Below, piece after piece: positions 1-10,503 of a stretch of 64,000 nucleotides of DNA. Under the pieces are notes generated by a model. It was not told the DNA's origin. It searched no databases and saw only the letters and a program-made list of their open reading frames with translations. Every line of letters starts with the position of its first letter. Position 1 is the first letter of the stretch. Source of the DNA: Roseivivax jejudonensis (GTDB lineage: Bacteria > Pseudomonadota > Alphaproteobacteria > Rhodobacterales > Rhodobacteraceae). A program made the position numbers and the translations under genes. Location: positions 168,710-232,709 of the forward strand of contig NZ_FWFK01000008.1 of the NCBI RefSeq assembly GCF_900172265.1, read 5' to 3'.

Positions 1-750
1 GCGGAAGAGGCGGAAGCGCGCGCGGATCACCTTGGCAAGACCTTCGAGGATCTCGGCGAGGTTGCCGCCCGATTGCTGCTGGATCGCCACCGCCACCGCA
101 AGGAAGCGAAGGTCCTGCATGTCGAGCCGTTCGGCCATGTGCTTGAGCGCCTCGCCGATGTCGCGGCCGTACGCGCTTTCGTCCGCGATGATGCCGAACT
201 CGGTGGCGAGCGGATCCTTGATCTCTTTCGACACGATCGAGATTGCCGAGGAGAACGGGTGGCCGACCCGGAGCGACCGGACCATCAGCTCGACCGCGTC
301 GGGCAGCTGTTCCTCGATCATCGACAGACGCTTCTTGGACTTGTGGTTGATCCAGGTGAAGACGCCGCCGACACCGAACCCGACGCCGAGCAGGGCGCGG
401 ACGGGCAGGGAGGCATCGGTCCCGAGCGACAGCGCCACGAAGGCGACGACGCTGAGCGCGACCATGATCATGATCAGCTGTTGCGGCGTGAAGGCGATGG
501 CCGCCTTCTGGGCGCGGTCGGCCAGCATGGAGTAGAGCGGGATGCCCTTGCTCTCCATGTGCTGGTCCATCTCCTTGCGCAGCTTGGCCAGCACCTCTTC
601 GCGACGGGTGCCCTTGTCGAGCATCTCCAGCCGGCGGTTGACCTTGGAGTTCAGGCTGATCGACTTGCCGAACGCGACGAGATAGGCGCCCTCGACGAGG
701 CCCAGCACGGCGATGAAGATCAGGCCGTATATGATGAATTCGGCGCTCAT
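1..750 (-). CDS. tadB: TadB, Tad pilus inner-membrane platform protein (partial)
   Basis: This is a type II secretion F-domain protein that, with TadC, forms the inner-membrane platform on which the CpaF ATPase drives Flp pilus assembly. The start ATG is at 750, five bases after the cpaF stop, so the two are translationally close. Visible are an N-terminal membrane segment, two further hydrophobic stretches in the middle, and the family motif LPDAVELMVRSLRVGHPF that opens the T2SSF domain. About 250 residues are present and the C-terminus lies beyond the window. TadC and TadD would be expected next, outside the window. The family assignment is firm; only completeness is unknown. Confidence 0.93.
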   Translation of the reverse strand, partial: MSAEFIIYGLIFIAVLGLVEGAYLVAFGKSISLNSKVNRRLEMLDKGTRREEVLAKLRKEMDQHMESKGIPLYSMLADRAQKAAIAFTPQQLIMIMVALSVVAFVALSLGTDASLPVRALLGVGFGVGGVFTWINHKSKKRLSMIEEQLPDAVELMVRSLRVGHPFSSAISIVSKEIKDPLATEFGIIADESAYGRDIGEALKHMAERLDMQDLRFLAVAVAIQQQSGGNLAEILEGLAKVIRARFRLFR

Positions 751-755
751 GGCCG

Positions 756-2222
<1,467 letters not shown>

Positions 2223-2237
2223 GGGTCAGCGTCTCCG

Positions 2238-3491
2238 TCAGGCGGCGTCGGCATCGGCGTCGGACTGGCCGACGGCGTAGAGCGACTGCGCGAGCTTGGC
2301 GATCTCGCGCCGGAGGGGGTTCTTTGCGGCCTGGCTGGCCAATGGCAGGCCGTGATCGCAGGCCTGCCCGACCACGCGACCGCCATCGGGCAGGTGCAGG
2401 TCGAGCGCGATGCCGAGGCTCTCGGCCATCCGCTTGGCGCGGCTCTTGCCCTGCAGGTCGGTGAACTTTGGTGCGCGGTTCAGCACGAAGCGCAGCTTCT
2501 CGAACGGCAAATCCTCGGATTGCAGCGCCCGCTTCAGCCGCAGCGTGTTCTGGGCGGAGCGCATGTCGAGCTCGACAAGTGCGAAGAACACCTGCGCCGC
2601 GTTCAACACGGTTTCGGACCATTGCAGCACGGCGCTCGGCAGGTCGATGACCACGAAGTCGAAGTGATTGCAGGCGATGTCGATCAGCTTTTGCACCTCG
2701 GCCGGCCCGATCATGTCGAGCGGCAGAAGATCCGGCGGTGCGGTGAAGACCTGCAGCCTGTCATCGAAGTTCACCAGCGCCTGCGCAAAGCTCTCGGCAT
2801 CGAGCGAATCGATATCCGACAGGATTTCGAGCACCGGCTCCTTGCGCGGCAGGTCGAGGTAGGTGGCGACGGATCCGAACTGGAGGCCGAAATCGATCAG
2901 GCAGACACGCGGCGCGCGATCCTTGTCCTTCACGACCGTTGCGAGCTCCCATGCGAGGTTCACCGCGAAGGTCGTGGTGCCCACGCCGCCGGAGAGCCCA
3001 TGCGCGGCGATCACGACGCCGTCGCCGCCCTCGGTCAGCTGAACTTTCTCGCCCTCCTGCGGCGCGGCCAGGACCGACGGCTCGGGGCGGTTCAGTCGCT
3101 CGACTGCGGCGGCAAGCTCGCCCTCGGGCAGGGGATAGGGCACGAACTCGTCGGCGCCATTCTTGAGGAGCCGGTGAAGGGCGGCCGGGGTCACGTCCTC
3201 CGCGATCAGCACGACCTTCACACCGCGCGCCTTGGCCGCAGCGATCAGGTGATCGAGGCGGTCGATATTCTCTTCGTCGGTGTCGTCGATGGCGAGCGCG
3301 ATGAACTCGAGCGACGCAGCGTCCGGCTGACCGAGAAAGGTCATCGCTTCGGAAAATCCGAGGTCTCCCCAGGACTCGCCCAACAACTGCTCCATATCTT
3401 CGATCAGCAGGTCGAACAGCTGAACGTCGCGGCTCACCGTGCAGGCGCGCACGGGACCGATTTCGGCAGTCTGGGCTGTGGCAAGCGTCAT
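2238..3491 (-). CDS. cpaE: CpaE/TadZ, pilus localisation ATPase-like protein
   Basis: This is a MinD/ParA-like protein thought to place the Tad machine in the cell. The 417-residue product has an atypical receiver domain (about residues 20-135) followed by the ATPase-like domain. The nucleotide loop near 165-174 reads GLSGGVGTTT and lacks the lysine of a classical deviant Walker A, as is common in TadZ. I chose the ATG at 3491 (MTLATAQ) because the upstream extension to 3635 is Arg/Pro-rich and unlike the family. The gene is 15 bases upstream of cpaF; 314 bases separate it from the preceding OmpA-like gene, so it may have its own promoter. Confidence 0.92.
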   Translation of the reverse strand: MTLATAQTAEIGPVRACTVSRDVQLFDLLIEDMEQLLGESWGDLGFSEAMTFLGQPDAASLEFIALAIDDTDEENIDRLDHLIAAAKARGVKVVLIAEDVTPAALHRLLKNGADEFVPYPLPEGELAAAVERLNRPEPSVLAAPQEGEKVQLTEGGDGVVIAAHGLSGGVGTTTFAVNLAWELATVVKDKDRAPRVCLIDFGLQFGSVATYLDLPRKEPVLEILSDIDSLDAESFAQALVNFDDRLQVFTAPPDLLPLDMIGPAEVQKLIDIACNHFDFVVIDLPSAVLQWSETVLNAAQVFFALVELDMRSAQNTLRLKRALQSEDLPFEKLRFVLNRAPKFTDLQGKSRAKRMAESLGIALDLHLPDGGRVVGQACDHGLPLASQAAKNPLRREIAKLAQSLYAVGQSDADADAA

Positions 3492-3805
3492 GGGCCTCAC
3501 ATCCTTTGCAAATCGCGCCGATGCGCCCGGAACGGGGCACGGCTCCGGTGGCAAATCCGCCGGACCCGGGACGCAGGCGCATCGGTCCCTCGGGACGACG
3601 CGGCACGCACCGGTGCTATGCGAGGACCCTCGCAATCAATGGCGGCAACATTTGGACGAAATTATCGTGATTGTACGATGATCGGCCACGGTCGGACCCG
3701 GGCAGGCAGCATCGTTGCGCAGCGGAACGGTGCCGCGCGTTCTCGTGATATATCATACGGTTGGACTGTCGGAGCGCGCTGTTCCCGGCGCCCCGACGGG
3801 GCAGA
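3492..3805. other. Intergenic gap inside the tad operon
   Basis: These 314 bases separate the OmpA-like lipoprotein gene from cpaE, both on the minus strand. The part near 3640-3690 is locally AT-richer than the surroundings, which would suit a promoter for cpaE, but I could not find a convincing -35/-10 pair. No small gene with a Shine-Dalgarno site is visible. Confidence 0.4.
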
Positions 3806-4483
3806 TCAGCCGTCGCCGCCGCCTCCGCCGCCGATCTGGCCGACGCCGCCGCCCGAAAGGGTCGAGGTGGGCTGCGCGCTCTGCACGTAATCGCGGTAGA
3901 TGATCTCGGCATATTTGCCGTCGAGCACACTCGGATGGCCTTTGACGAAGCCCGATACCTCGGTCACCGTCCGGCGATTGCGGCGTTCGCGACCCTCCGT
4001 GACGACGAGCGGCTGCGTTTCGCCATAGGACACGACCGCTTCGAGCCGCGACAGGCTGATCCCCTGCTGTCCGAGGAAGGCCACGACAGCCTGCGCGCGG
4101 CGCAGGCCGAGCGCCTTGTTGTAAGCGTCGGAGCCCACAAGATCGGTGTGACCGTAGACCCGGAAATGAATCTCGGGAAACTGCCGGATGAAGTTCGCCT
4201 GCTGGAGCAGGGCAGAGCGTGCCGCGGCGCCGAGCGACGCGGAGTTGAACGCGAAGTTCACCGTCGTCGGGACCTCGGCGGCGAAGCGCTGTTGCAGATC
4301 GTAGGCGTAGTCAGACTGCCCCTTCATCCGGGCCAGGTTCGACTTGGTCGCGGTGCCGAACGCCCCGGTGTCGATCACGGCGCCACTTTCGCGGTGAAAC
4401 TGGGTGAAGACGGGGTCGCGCCCGGCATCGCCGCAGGCCGACAGTGCCAGAAGACCGGCGGTGCTCAGGAGAAATGCGCGCAT
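3806..4483 (-). CDS. OmpA-family lipoprotein of the Tad locus
   Basis: This is a predicted outer-membrane lipoprotein with a peptidoglycan-binding OmpA domain, probably anchoring the pilus secretin to the wall. The product has a signal peptide ending in the lipobox LSAC, a short linker, and a C-terminal OmpA domain with the motif YGHTDLVGSDAYNKALGLRR, finishing in a Gly-rich tail. I chose the ATG at 4483 because GAGGGG lies eight bases upstream and the signal peptide then begins MRAFLL. An upstream ATG at 4501 is possible. It follows cpaC directly; OmpA-like proteins sit at this place in many Rhodobacteraceae tad loci. Confidence 0.88.
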   Translation of the reverse strand: MRAFLLSTAGLLALSACGDAGRDPVFTQFHRESGAVIDTGAFGTATKSNLARMKGQSDYAYDLQQRFAAEVPTTVNFAFNSASLGAAARSALLQQANFIRQFPEIHFRVYGHTDLVGSDAYNKALGLRRAQAVVAFLGQQGISLSRLEAVVSYGETQPLVVTEGRERRNRRTVTEVSGFVKGHPSVLDGKYAEIIYRDYVQSAQPTSTLSGGGVGQIGGGGGGDG

Positions 4484-4503
4484 CGTGCGACCCCTCGTCA
4501 TTC

Positions 4504-5919
4504 TCAGTCCATTACGTAGCCGTAGGACCCGTTGAAATCCTGCCGGGCGACCTCGCCGGCGGCGCCGGCCTTGGGACGACGGGTGCCGTCGCTCACCCGG
4601 CCGTACAGGAAGAGATCCTTTTCGGAGGGCGGGCGCACGCGATCGGTCGGCAGCGCCAGGGCTTCGCCCTTGGTGGGCGTCACGAGATGCGGCGTGATGA
4701 TGATGACGAGCTCGGTCTGGCTGCGCTGGTATTCCGCGCTGCGAAAGAGCGCGCCGAGGACCGGCACGTCACCAAGCCACGGCACCTGCCCGTTGATGTC
4801 GCTGAAATCGTCCTGCAGAAGGCCGGCGATGGCGAAGCTCTCGCCGTCACGCAGTTCGACCGTGGTCGAGGCCTCGCGCCGGGTGAAGGCGTCGATCTGG
4901 AAGGCGTCGATCTGGACGCCGTTCGCGGGGTCGATGGCAGACACGGCGGTCTGCAGCTCGAGATTGATGAGATCGCCGTCGACGACGCGCGGCACGAAGT
5001 CGAGTTCGATACCGAACGGCTTGAACTCGACGCTGATCGAGCCTTCGTCCTGCGCGATCGGGATCGGGTATTCGCCACCGGCGAGGAAGCGCGCCTCCTG
5101 GCCCGAGAGGGCGGTGAGGTTCGGCTCGGCCAGCGTGCGCACGACACCCTTGGATTCGAGAGCTTCGAGCAGAATGCCGACCTCGAGCCCGCCGACATCG
5201 AAGCCGAGCAGCGCTGCTCCGGTCGATCCGGCCTGTGGCGAGACCGCGCCCACCGCGCCGGCGCCCACACCGGCACCCGCGCCGGCGCGCACGCCGAGAT
5301 CGCCGCCGAATCCGTCGCCGATCACCGACAGCGAAGAGCGCAGGGCCTTGGAGACCGAGCGCTGCATTTCCGCGAAGCGGACCTTGAGCATGACCTGCTG
5401 GACGCCGCCGACCGTCATCAGGTTCGAGACCCGGTCGGGTGCGTAGCGCTGCGCCAGTTCCAGCGCGCGGTCGAGCTTCTGGACCGATGAGACCTGTCCC
5501 GACAGCACGATGCCGTCGTTGGCGGTGCGGACCTCGATGTCCTCGCCGGGCAGGATCTGCTGCAGCCGCTCCTTGAACTCCGAGACGTCGGCCGAAACGC
5601 GCACGTCGACGTTGGAGATCAGCCGGCCGTTCTCGTCGAGGATGGTCAGCGTGGTGGTGCCGGGCGCCTTGCCGAGGACGTAGATCGTGCTGTCCGACAG
5701 CGACGAGATGTCCGCGATGGCGGGGTTGGCGATGGAGAGCTCCGCGAAGGGCATCTCGCTTTCGACGACCACGGCGCGATTCATGGGCACGCTGAGCGTG
5801 CGTCCGACCGCGCCCTGAACGACGCGCAGCGTCTGTGCCTCGGGGGCGGGGACCGCCAGCGGTGCAGCGGCACAGGCCAGCCCAAGCGTGGCCGCCTTCA
5901 GGATCCTGTCGATGTGCAT
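4504..5919 (-). CDS. cpaC: CpaC/RcpA, Tad pilus outer-membrane secretin
   Basis: This is a type II/III secretion secretin forming the outer-membrane channel for the Flp pilus. The product has an N-terminal signal peptide, a pilus-associated N-terminal domain (about 35-125), a BON-like segment, and the secretin domain with the signature VPWLGDVPVLGALFRS followed by TELVIIITPHLVTP. I took the ATG at 5919 (MHIDR), preceded by AGGCAGG, over the in-frame GTG at 5940. Length near 470 residues is normal. An Ala/Gly-rich loop in the middle is typical of such secretins. Confidence 0.95.
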   Translation of the reverse strand: MHIDRILKAATLGLACAAAPLAVPAPEAQTLRVVQGAVGRTLSVPMNRAVVVESEMPFAELSIANPAIADISSLSDSTIYVLGKAPGTTTLTILDENGRLISNVDVRVSADVSEFKERLQQILPGEDIEVRTANDGIVLSGQVSSVQKLDRALELAQRYAPDRVSNLMTVGGVQQVMLKVRFAEMQRSVSKALRSSLSVIGDGFGGDLGVRAGAGAGVGAGAVGAVSPQAGSTGAALLGFDVGGLEVGILLEALESKGVVRTLAEPNLTALSGQEARFLAGGEYPIPIAQDEGSISVEFKPFGIELDFVPRVVDGDLINLELQTAVSAIDPANGVQIDAFQIDAFTRREASTTVELRDGESFAIAGLLQDDFSDINGQVPWLGDVPVLGALFRSAEYQRSQTELVIIITPHLVTPTKGEALALPTDRVRPPSEKDLFLYGRVSDGTRRPKAGAAGEVARQDFNGSYGYVMD

Positions 5920-6115
5920 GTGACCTGCCTTTCCGATCACGCCTCAGGTGCAGGTCTTTTCCGCCCGCATTTTCGGCAAAGGTGCGGGACACTCGGAATT
6001 ATTGCAAGAATCAAATGGTTCGCCGGCACAATGTATGTGGACAACTGGCAACAGGCACACATGCGAACGGGCGCCCTCACCGGGGCGCCCGCATCCCAAG
6101 CCGTTGATCCTGTTG

Positions 6116-6976
6116 TCAGTTCGTGCAGGGAATCGGGATCTCGACCACCTCGGCGCCGCGGCGGGTGCGGATGGTGCAGACCTCCTTGGTCTCCTGCTGG
6201 ACCTGCTCGCGGCGCTCTTCGAGCCCGAGCAGCGACCTCTGATCGACCTCGATTGCCTCGGCGATGGTGTCGTCGTCGGGCGACATCAGCGACAGGGACA
6301 GGTTTCCGGTCGACTGCGCCTGGGCGAGTGCCGCGACCTGCTGGGGGCTCGCCGCCACGGTGACCGTACGGGCGATGATGGCGCTCGCCGCCGAATCCTC
6401 GACCGTCGAGGTCTGGTCGATGGCAATGAGTTCGATGCCGGTCTGGATCAGCTTGGTGACCTCGCCCGCCGATCCGCCGTTGCCGGCGCGGCCGGTCCAG
6501 TAGATGTCGACCCGGTCGCCCGGACGCAGGAAGCCCGACACGCCGGAGGCCACGTCAACCTTGATCGCGAAGGCGCGCTGGCCGCGCTCGAGCCGGTTGG
6601 TCAGGCTCGCCTCGCCACCGGGCTCGGAAACCTTGACCTCCATGAACGCCTCGTTCTTCTCGATCGGGCGCAGCGCGACGCGCGGACGCGACGGATCCAC
6701 GTTGACCGGGTTGTCGGGACCGAAATGGCCTTCGGGCAGCGACTCGACCGGCCACAGGCTGAGGCGCACGTCCTCTTCGGTGATCGGCTCGCCGTAGCGG
6801 ATCGACCGGTTGGCGACCCAGACCTTCGTGGTCGGCAGGGCCGATGCCTCGGCACTCTTGCGCCGCTCCTCGGCCAGCGCCGCCTCGTAGGCGCCGATAT
6901 AGTTCTGAGCCATGTAGACCGCGAAGCCGGCGAGGCCGAGCCCGGCGATCAGGACAAGTCCGAAAATCATTCTCAT
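6116..6976 (-). CDS. cpaB: CpaB/RcpC, Flp pilus assembly protein
   Basis: This is a periplasmic SAF-domain protein that helps the secretin assemble or stay stable. The 286-residue product has an N-terminal membrane anchor (residues about 3-25), then a SAF domain beginning near TKVWVANRSIRYGEPI, followed by the CpaB C-terminal domain. It lies between flp and cpaC, with a 196-base gap before cpaC. Assignment by order and sequence is firm. Confidence 0.94.
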   Translation of the reverse strand: MRMIFGLVLIAGLGLAGFAVYMAQNYIGAYEAALAEERRKSAEASALPTTKVWVANRSIRYGEPITEEDVRLSLWPVESLPEGHFGPDNPVNVDPSRPRVALRPIEKNEAFMEVKVSEPGGEASLTNRLERGQRAFAIKVDVASGVSGFLRPGDRVDIYWTGRAGNGGSAGEVTKLIQTGIELIAIDQTSTVEDSAASAIIARTVTVAASPQQVAALAQAQSTGNLSLSLMSPDDDTIAEAIEVDQRSLLGLEERREQVQQETKEVCTIRTRRGAEVVEIPIPCTN

Positions 6977-7175
6977 GGGACAACCTCCTCAGGGGCGTGT
7001 CGGGCCGGAGCGGCCAATCGGGCAGACGCTGACACCGAAAGGCGCCGAAAGAATGGCGCCGTCGCGGAAATGGGGAATTCGTCTGGTCGCAGATGTGGCG
7101 CGAATGCGCGGAGCCGAGCTGTGTCGCAACCGCGGCCGGGCCGGTTCTCCGGCCCGGTGCGTGGTCCGCGTCACT

Positions 7176-7355
7176 TTAGTCGGGCTTATTGGCCCAAGCG
7201 TTGGAGATGGCGACGTCGCCAGCTCCAACCGCACTGGTCTGGATGCCCGTCGCGGCCATGTAGGCCAGCGTAACCACGGCAGCGGTCAGCACGACCCACT
7301 CGACGGTGACAGCGCCGGATTCATCTGAGGCAAAGCGCGAAAGAAAACGTGTCAT
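7176..7355 (-). CDS. flp: Flp family type IVb pilin (second copy)
   Basis: This is a 59-residue pilin precursor. A short basic leader ends in ESG, and the mature N-terminus AVTVEWVVLTAAVV carries the glutamate at +5 expected for processing by a prepilin peptidase. The hydrophobic helix serves for membrane insertion and filament packing. The ATG at 7355 is preferred over the in-frame TTG at 7373; GGGTGAG lies about eleven bases upstream. It follows another pilin gene by 162 bases. The tail after the helix differs from that of the first copy, so it may be a minor pilin. Confidence 0.88.
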   Translation of the reverse strand: MTRFLSRFASDESGAVTVEWVVLTAAVVTLAYMAATGIQTSAVGAGDVAISNAWANKPD

Positions 7356-7517
7356 CCGTACAGACTCACCCAAACAGAAACCCGCGCCATCCGTCTTGCC
7401 ATGTCCAACCGGGCCTCTCGGAGGATCGACCGGCCGGAGTGGCTTGGGCTGACGCGGGTTTTATCGTGACCATCCGGAAGACGCAGGGGGCCGCGCCTTC
7501 CGGTCTGATCAGGCGTA

Positions 7518-7706
7518 TCAGTCGTAGGAAACGCCCGAGCCGGTCAGCATGCCGGTGCCGGCGCGGCCGACGAGGTCGGTGGCGTTGGACTGGATGGTCG
7601 AGTAGGCTGCGATGGCGAGGCCAACGACTGCTGCGGTCAGCACGACCCAGTCAACGGTCACGGCGCCGGCTTCGTCCTTGCGGAAGTTCTTCAGAAACTT
7701 GATCAT
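7518..7706 (-). CDS. flp: Flp family type IVb pilin (first copy)
   Basis: This is a 62-residue pilin precursor with leader MIKFLKNFRKDEAG and a cleavage site before AVTVDWVVLTA. Position +5 of the mature chain is aspartate rather than the usual glutamate. The hydrophobic helix is followed by a short polar tail ending SGVSYD. The ATG at 7706 is supported by GGAG seven bases upstream, and this is the promoter-proximal gene of the tad operon, which suits the major pilin. Its prepilin peptidase is not in the window. Confidence 0.9.
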   Translation of the reverse strand: MIKFLKNFRKDEAGAVTVDWVVLTAAVVGLAIAAYSTIQSNATDLVGRAGTGMLTGSGVSYD

Positions 7707-8052
7707 GATCTTACTCCGTAGATAAGGTTTGCTCTTGCTTTCCAACCGGTCCGGGGGTTCGTCGGGAGCTCTCTCATTCATCCCGTTCCCTTGCGGTATG
7801 GTGCTAAATAGCCGGGAGATTGGGGCACGAGTTTGGCTTGAACGGGCCCATTTTGTAGTTAACCACTTTTTTTGACGGGGCCTTTCGGCGGCGCTTTCAG
7901 GCATGCCCGGCGTGTGAAAAGACCAATATCTGTTGCGCCTGCGCCGCCATCCCACGCCGATCCGCCGGGGTCGCCTTGGGCCCGGACGGTCGCTCTGGCA
8001 TTCTCGGCTCAACGCGGCAGAGACCGCCGATGCCCCGGAGGCGCAGCAGTAC
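7707..8052. other. Divergent intergenic region, flp / transglycosylase
   Basis: This 346-base divergent spacer must hold the promoter of the tad operon (minus strand) and that of the transglycosylase (plus strand). It contains the most AT-rich stretch nearby (about 7845-7875, including a run of seven T). I could not identify a clear sigma-70 or sigma-54 promoter on either strand. Confidence 0.4.
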
Positions 8053-8886
8053 ATGGCTTCTTTCGCGAAGTTCGCGGCGGTCGCGGCCGCCCTCGCCATC
8101 GCGACGCCGGCGATGGCGGAGTTCACCTTCAAGCGTGTCACGCCCCCCGCGGCCGGCACCAAGAAACGGATCACGGTCCAGGTCGCGCCGCGGGCCAACC
8201 CCGCGGTTCTGCCGCCGCCCGAACGGCGCGCGCCGGACGAATCCGACAAGACCACCGTGAGCACGGCAGCTGTCGCCCCGTCGCGGCCGGGTGCCGTCGG
8301 ACGCTACGGCTGGTTCTGGGACGCGGTCGGCGCCGGGCTCGACGGGGCGGGACCGGGACGGCTCGAACCCGCGCTCTCGCAGCTCGCGCGTGCGCCGTCC
8401 GGAGAAACGGTCGCCACGCCTCGGCTGCAGGCGCTTCAGGACATGGCCCGCCGGCACGGACGCGACATCCTTGCCGCGACGATCGGCACGGAGGTGTCGC
8501 CGGCGCTCGCTCTGGCGGTCATGGCGGTCGAGTCGGGCGGACGCTCCGACGCGGTCAGCGGTGCGGGCGCACAGGGCCTCATGCAGCTGATGCCGGCGAC
8601 CGCCGAGCGTTTCGGCGTGAAGAACAGCTTCGATCCCGCGCAGAACATTCGCGGCGGGATCACGTTCCTCGACTTCCTGATGAAGAAGTTCGACGGAGAC
8701 CCGATGCTGGTCCTCGCGGGCTACAACGCCGGCGAGAACTCGATCGCGCCGCATGATGGCGTGCCGCCCTATGCCGAGACGCGGGACTACGTGCCCAAGG
8801 TCCTCGCCGCGTTCGAGACGGCGCGCGGGCTGTGCCTGACGCCGCCGATGTTCCTGTCGGACGGTTGCGTCTTTCACGGCATGTAG
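8053..8886 (+). CDS. Lytic transglycosylase (SLT domain)
   Basis: This is a periplasmic murein-cleaving enzyme. The 277-residue product has a signal peptide (MASFAKF to AMA), a low-complexity linker to about residue 120, and a C-terminal SLT/GEWL domain. The catalytic glutamate is Glu160 in MAVESGG, followed by GAQGLMQLMPAT and AGYNAGENSI, the three SLT signatures. The ATG at 8053 gives a clean signal peptide; an upstream extension is Arg-rich. Divergent from the tad operon, it may open the wall for pilus passage, but that is inference from position only. Confidence 0.92.
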   Translation: MASFAKFAAVAAALAIATPAMAEFTFKRVTPPAAGTKKRITVQVAPRANPAVLPPPERRAPDESDKTTVSTAAVAPSRPGAVGRYGWFWDAVGAGLDGAGPGRLEPALSQLARAPSGETVATPRLQALQDMARRHGRDILAATIGTEVSPALALAVMAVESGGRSDAVSGAGAQGLMQLMPATAERFGVKNSFDPAQNIRGGITFLDFLMKKFDGDPMLVLAGYNAGENSIAPHDGVPPYAETRDYVPKVLAAFETARGLCLTPPMFLSDGCVFHGM

Positions 8887-8900
8887 GGCCGCGCCCGCAG

Positions 8901-10325
8901 TCAGCCGGCAGAGCGGAGCACCGCGCCGGGATTCATGATGCCCTCCGGATCCAGCGCCGACTTGATCGCGCGCATGGCGGCGAGCTTGGCCGGATCCTGG
9001 TACCGCTCGAGATCCGCGACCTTGGCACGCCCGATTCCGTGTTCGGCACTGATCGAGCCGCCCATTTCGTGCACGAGGTCGTGGATCACGCGGGACACCT
9101 CATCGCGCTGGTGCGCGTGATCGGCCGCCTTGCGACCGTCGGCCGGGAACACGTTGTAGTGCAGGTTGCCGTCGCCCACATGGCCGAAGCAGTTGATCCG
9201 GAACGTGTCGATCTGCGCCAGGCGGGCCGCGCCTGCGCCGATCACTTCCGGCAGAGCGCCGAGCGGGACCGAGATGTCGTGCGAGGCGACCGCGCCCACG
9301 GCCCGGTTCGCGTCCGGAATCCGTTCTCTGACCTGCCAGAACTCCCGCGCCTGCGTCTCGGAGCGGGCGATCAGGCCGTCGCTCACCAGCCCGGCCTCGT
9401 GCGCTTCGGCAAAGATCGATTCGAGCGTGTCGGCGGGATCGAGGCCGGCCGGAAGCCCCAGTTCGACGAGGACGCTCCACTCGGGCGGGGTGTCGAAGGG
9501 CTGTCGCAGGTCCGGCGCGGTCTCGGCGAGGAAGTCGTAGCCGGTCCGCGACATGATCTCGAACGCGCTGACCGCCTCTCCCACGCGCGCGCGGGCGCGC
9601 GACAGCAGATCGAGCGCGGCGGCGGGGCCGTCGACGACCATGAGCGCGGTGCCCGTCGCGGCGGGGATCGGGAAAAGCCGCAGGCTCGCGGCGGTGATGA
9701 GCCCGAGCGTGCCCTCGGCGCCCACGAGCAGGTTGCGAAGGTCGTAGCCGGTGTTGTCCTTCCGCAGCCGCCGCAGGCCGTGCCAGACCTCGCCCGACGG
9801 CAGCACGGCCTCGAGCCCGAGGCAGAGCTCTCGCGCGTTGCCGTAGCGCAGCACGTTCACGCCGCCGGCATTCGTCGCCAGGAGACCGCCGATCCGCGCC
9901 GAGCCCTCGGAGGCGAGCGACAGCGCAAACAGCCGGTCGGCCTCTCGCGCGGCGCGCTGCACGTCGGCGAGAATCGCGCCGGCCTCCGCGACGATGACGT
10001 TCTCGTCGGAATAGGTGGCGCGGATCGCGGTCATCCGCTCCATCGACACGAGCAGCGGCGCCGGCGCGTCTCCGGGCATCACCTGTCCGCCGACGAGGCC
10101 GGTGCCACCACCATAGGGAACGAGCGCGACACGCGCCCGGGCCGCCGCGCGCACGATGATCGCGGCCTCCTCCGCGGTCCGGGGCAGCGCCACGCGCGCC
10201 GCGGCGCCGGGCCAGCGCCCGCGCGGCTCCTCGAGATAGCGCGGCGCGACCGGGCGGAGCGTGTCCGGCGGCAGCGCGTGCGACAACGCGTCGAGGAAGG
10301 CGGGATCGGCGGGCGCGAGGGTCAT
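8901..10325 (-). CDS. FAD-linked D-2-hydroxyacid oxidase/dehydrogenase (GlcD/D-lactate dehydrogenase type)
   Basis: This is a 474-residue flavoenzyme of the VAO/PCMH family. It has an N-terminal FAD-binding domain with PYGGGTGLVGG (about residues 80-90) and a C-terminal oxidase domain with HVGDGNLHYN, AEHGIG and the ending DPEGIMNPGAVL. Close relatives oxidise glycolate, D-lactate or D-2-hydroxyglutarate, and the sequence alone does not settle the substrate. The converging transglycosylase ends 14 bases away. No accessory GlcE or GlcF subunit is adjacent, which favours a single-subunit D-lactate or D-2-hydroxyglutarate dehydrogenase. Confidence 0.88.
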   Translation of the reverse strand: MTLAPADPAFLDALSHALPPDTLRPVAPRYLEEPRGRWPGAAARVALPRTAEEAAIIVRAAARARVALVPYGGGTGLVGGQVMPGDAPAPLLVSMERMTAIRATYSDENVIVAEAGAILADVQRAAREADRLFALSLASEGSARIGGLLATNAGGVNVLRYGNARELCLGLEAVLPSGEVWHGLRRLRKDNTGYDLRNLLVGAEGTLGLITAASLRLFPIPAATGTALMVVDGPAAALDLLSRARARVGEAVSAFEIMSRTGYDFLAETAPDLRQPFDTPPEWSVLVELGLPAGLDPADTLESIFAEAHEAGLVSDGLIARSETQAREFWQVRERIPDANRAVGAVASHDISVPLGALPEVIGAGAARLAQIDTFRINCFGHVGDGNLHYNVFPADGRKAADHAHQRDEVSRVIHDLVHEMGGSISAEHGIGRAKVADLERYQDPAKLAAMRAIKSALDPEGIMNPGAVLRSAG

Positions 10326-10408
10326 GCGGGCTCCGGTGCGGCTCGGAGGCAGGTCTAACCGTCCGTCGCCACGATGCCAAACCCGTCGCGCGGGCGGCCG
10401 CCCGTGCC

Positions 10409-10442
10409 GGGGGCTCTGCCCCCGTCGCGCCCGTGGCGCGAC
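10409..10442. terminator. Tandem GC-rich hairpins after the MBL-fold gene
   Basis: Two perfect hairpins lie back to back: GGGGGC-TCT-GCCCCC (10409-10423) and GTCGCGCC-CGT-GGCGCGAC (10424-10442). The flank ACTCCCCCGGGG follows. They lie between the stop of the MBL-fold gene (10504, minus strand) and the start of the FAD oxidase gene. Their style matches extragenic palindromes scattered through Rhodobacteraceae genomes. Transcription termination of the MBL-fold gene is a plausible role. Confidence 0.6.
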
Positions 10443-10503
10443 TCCCCCGGGGTTTTCGGCAAGATGAAGGATCGGCGCGGCACGCGGGGACCGGCGCCGG
10501 CGC

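Noticed and set aside
7859..7864. TTAACC half-site as a CtrA box before the flp genes
   Set aside because: No second half at the required spacing, so chance occurrence is likely.
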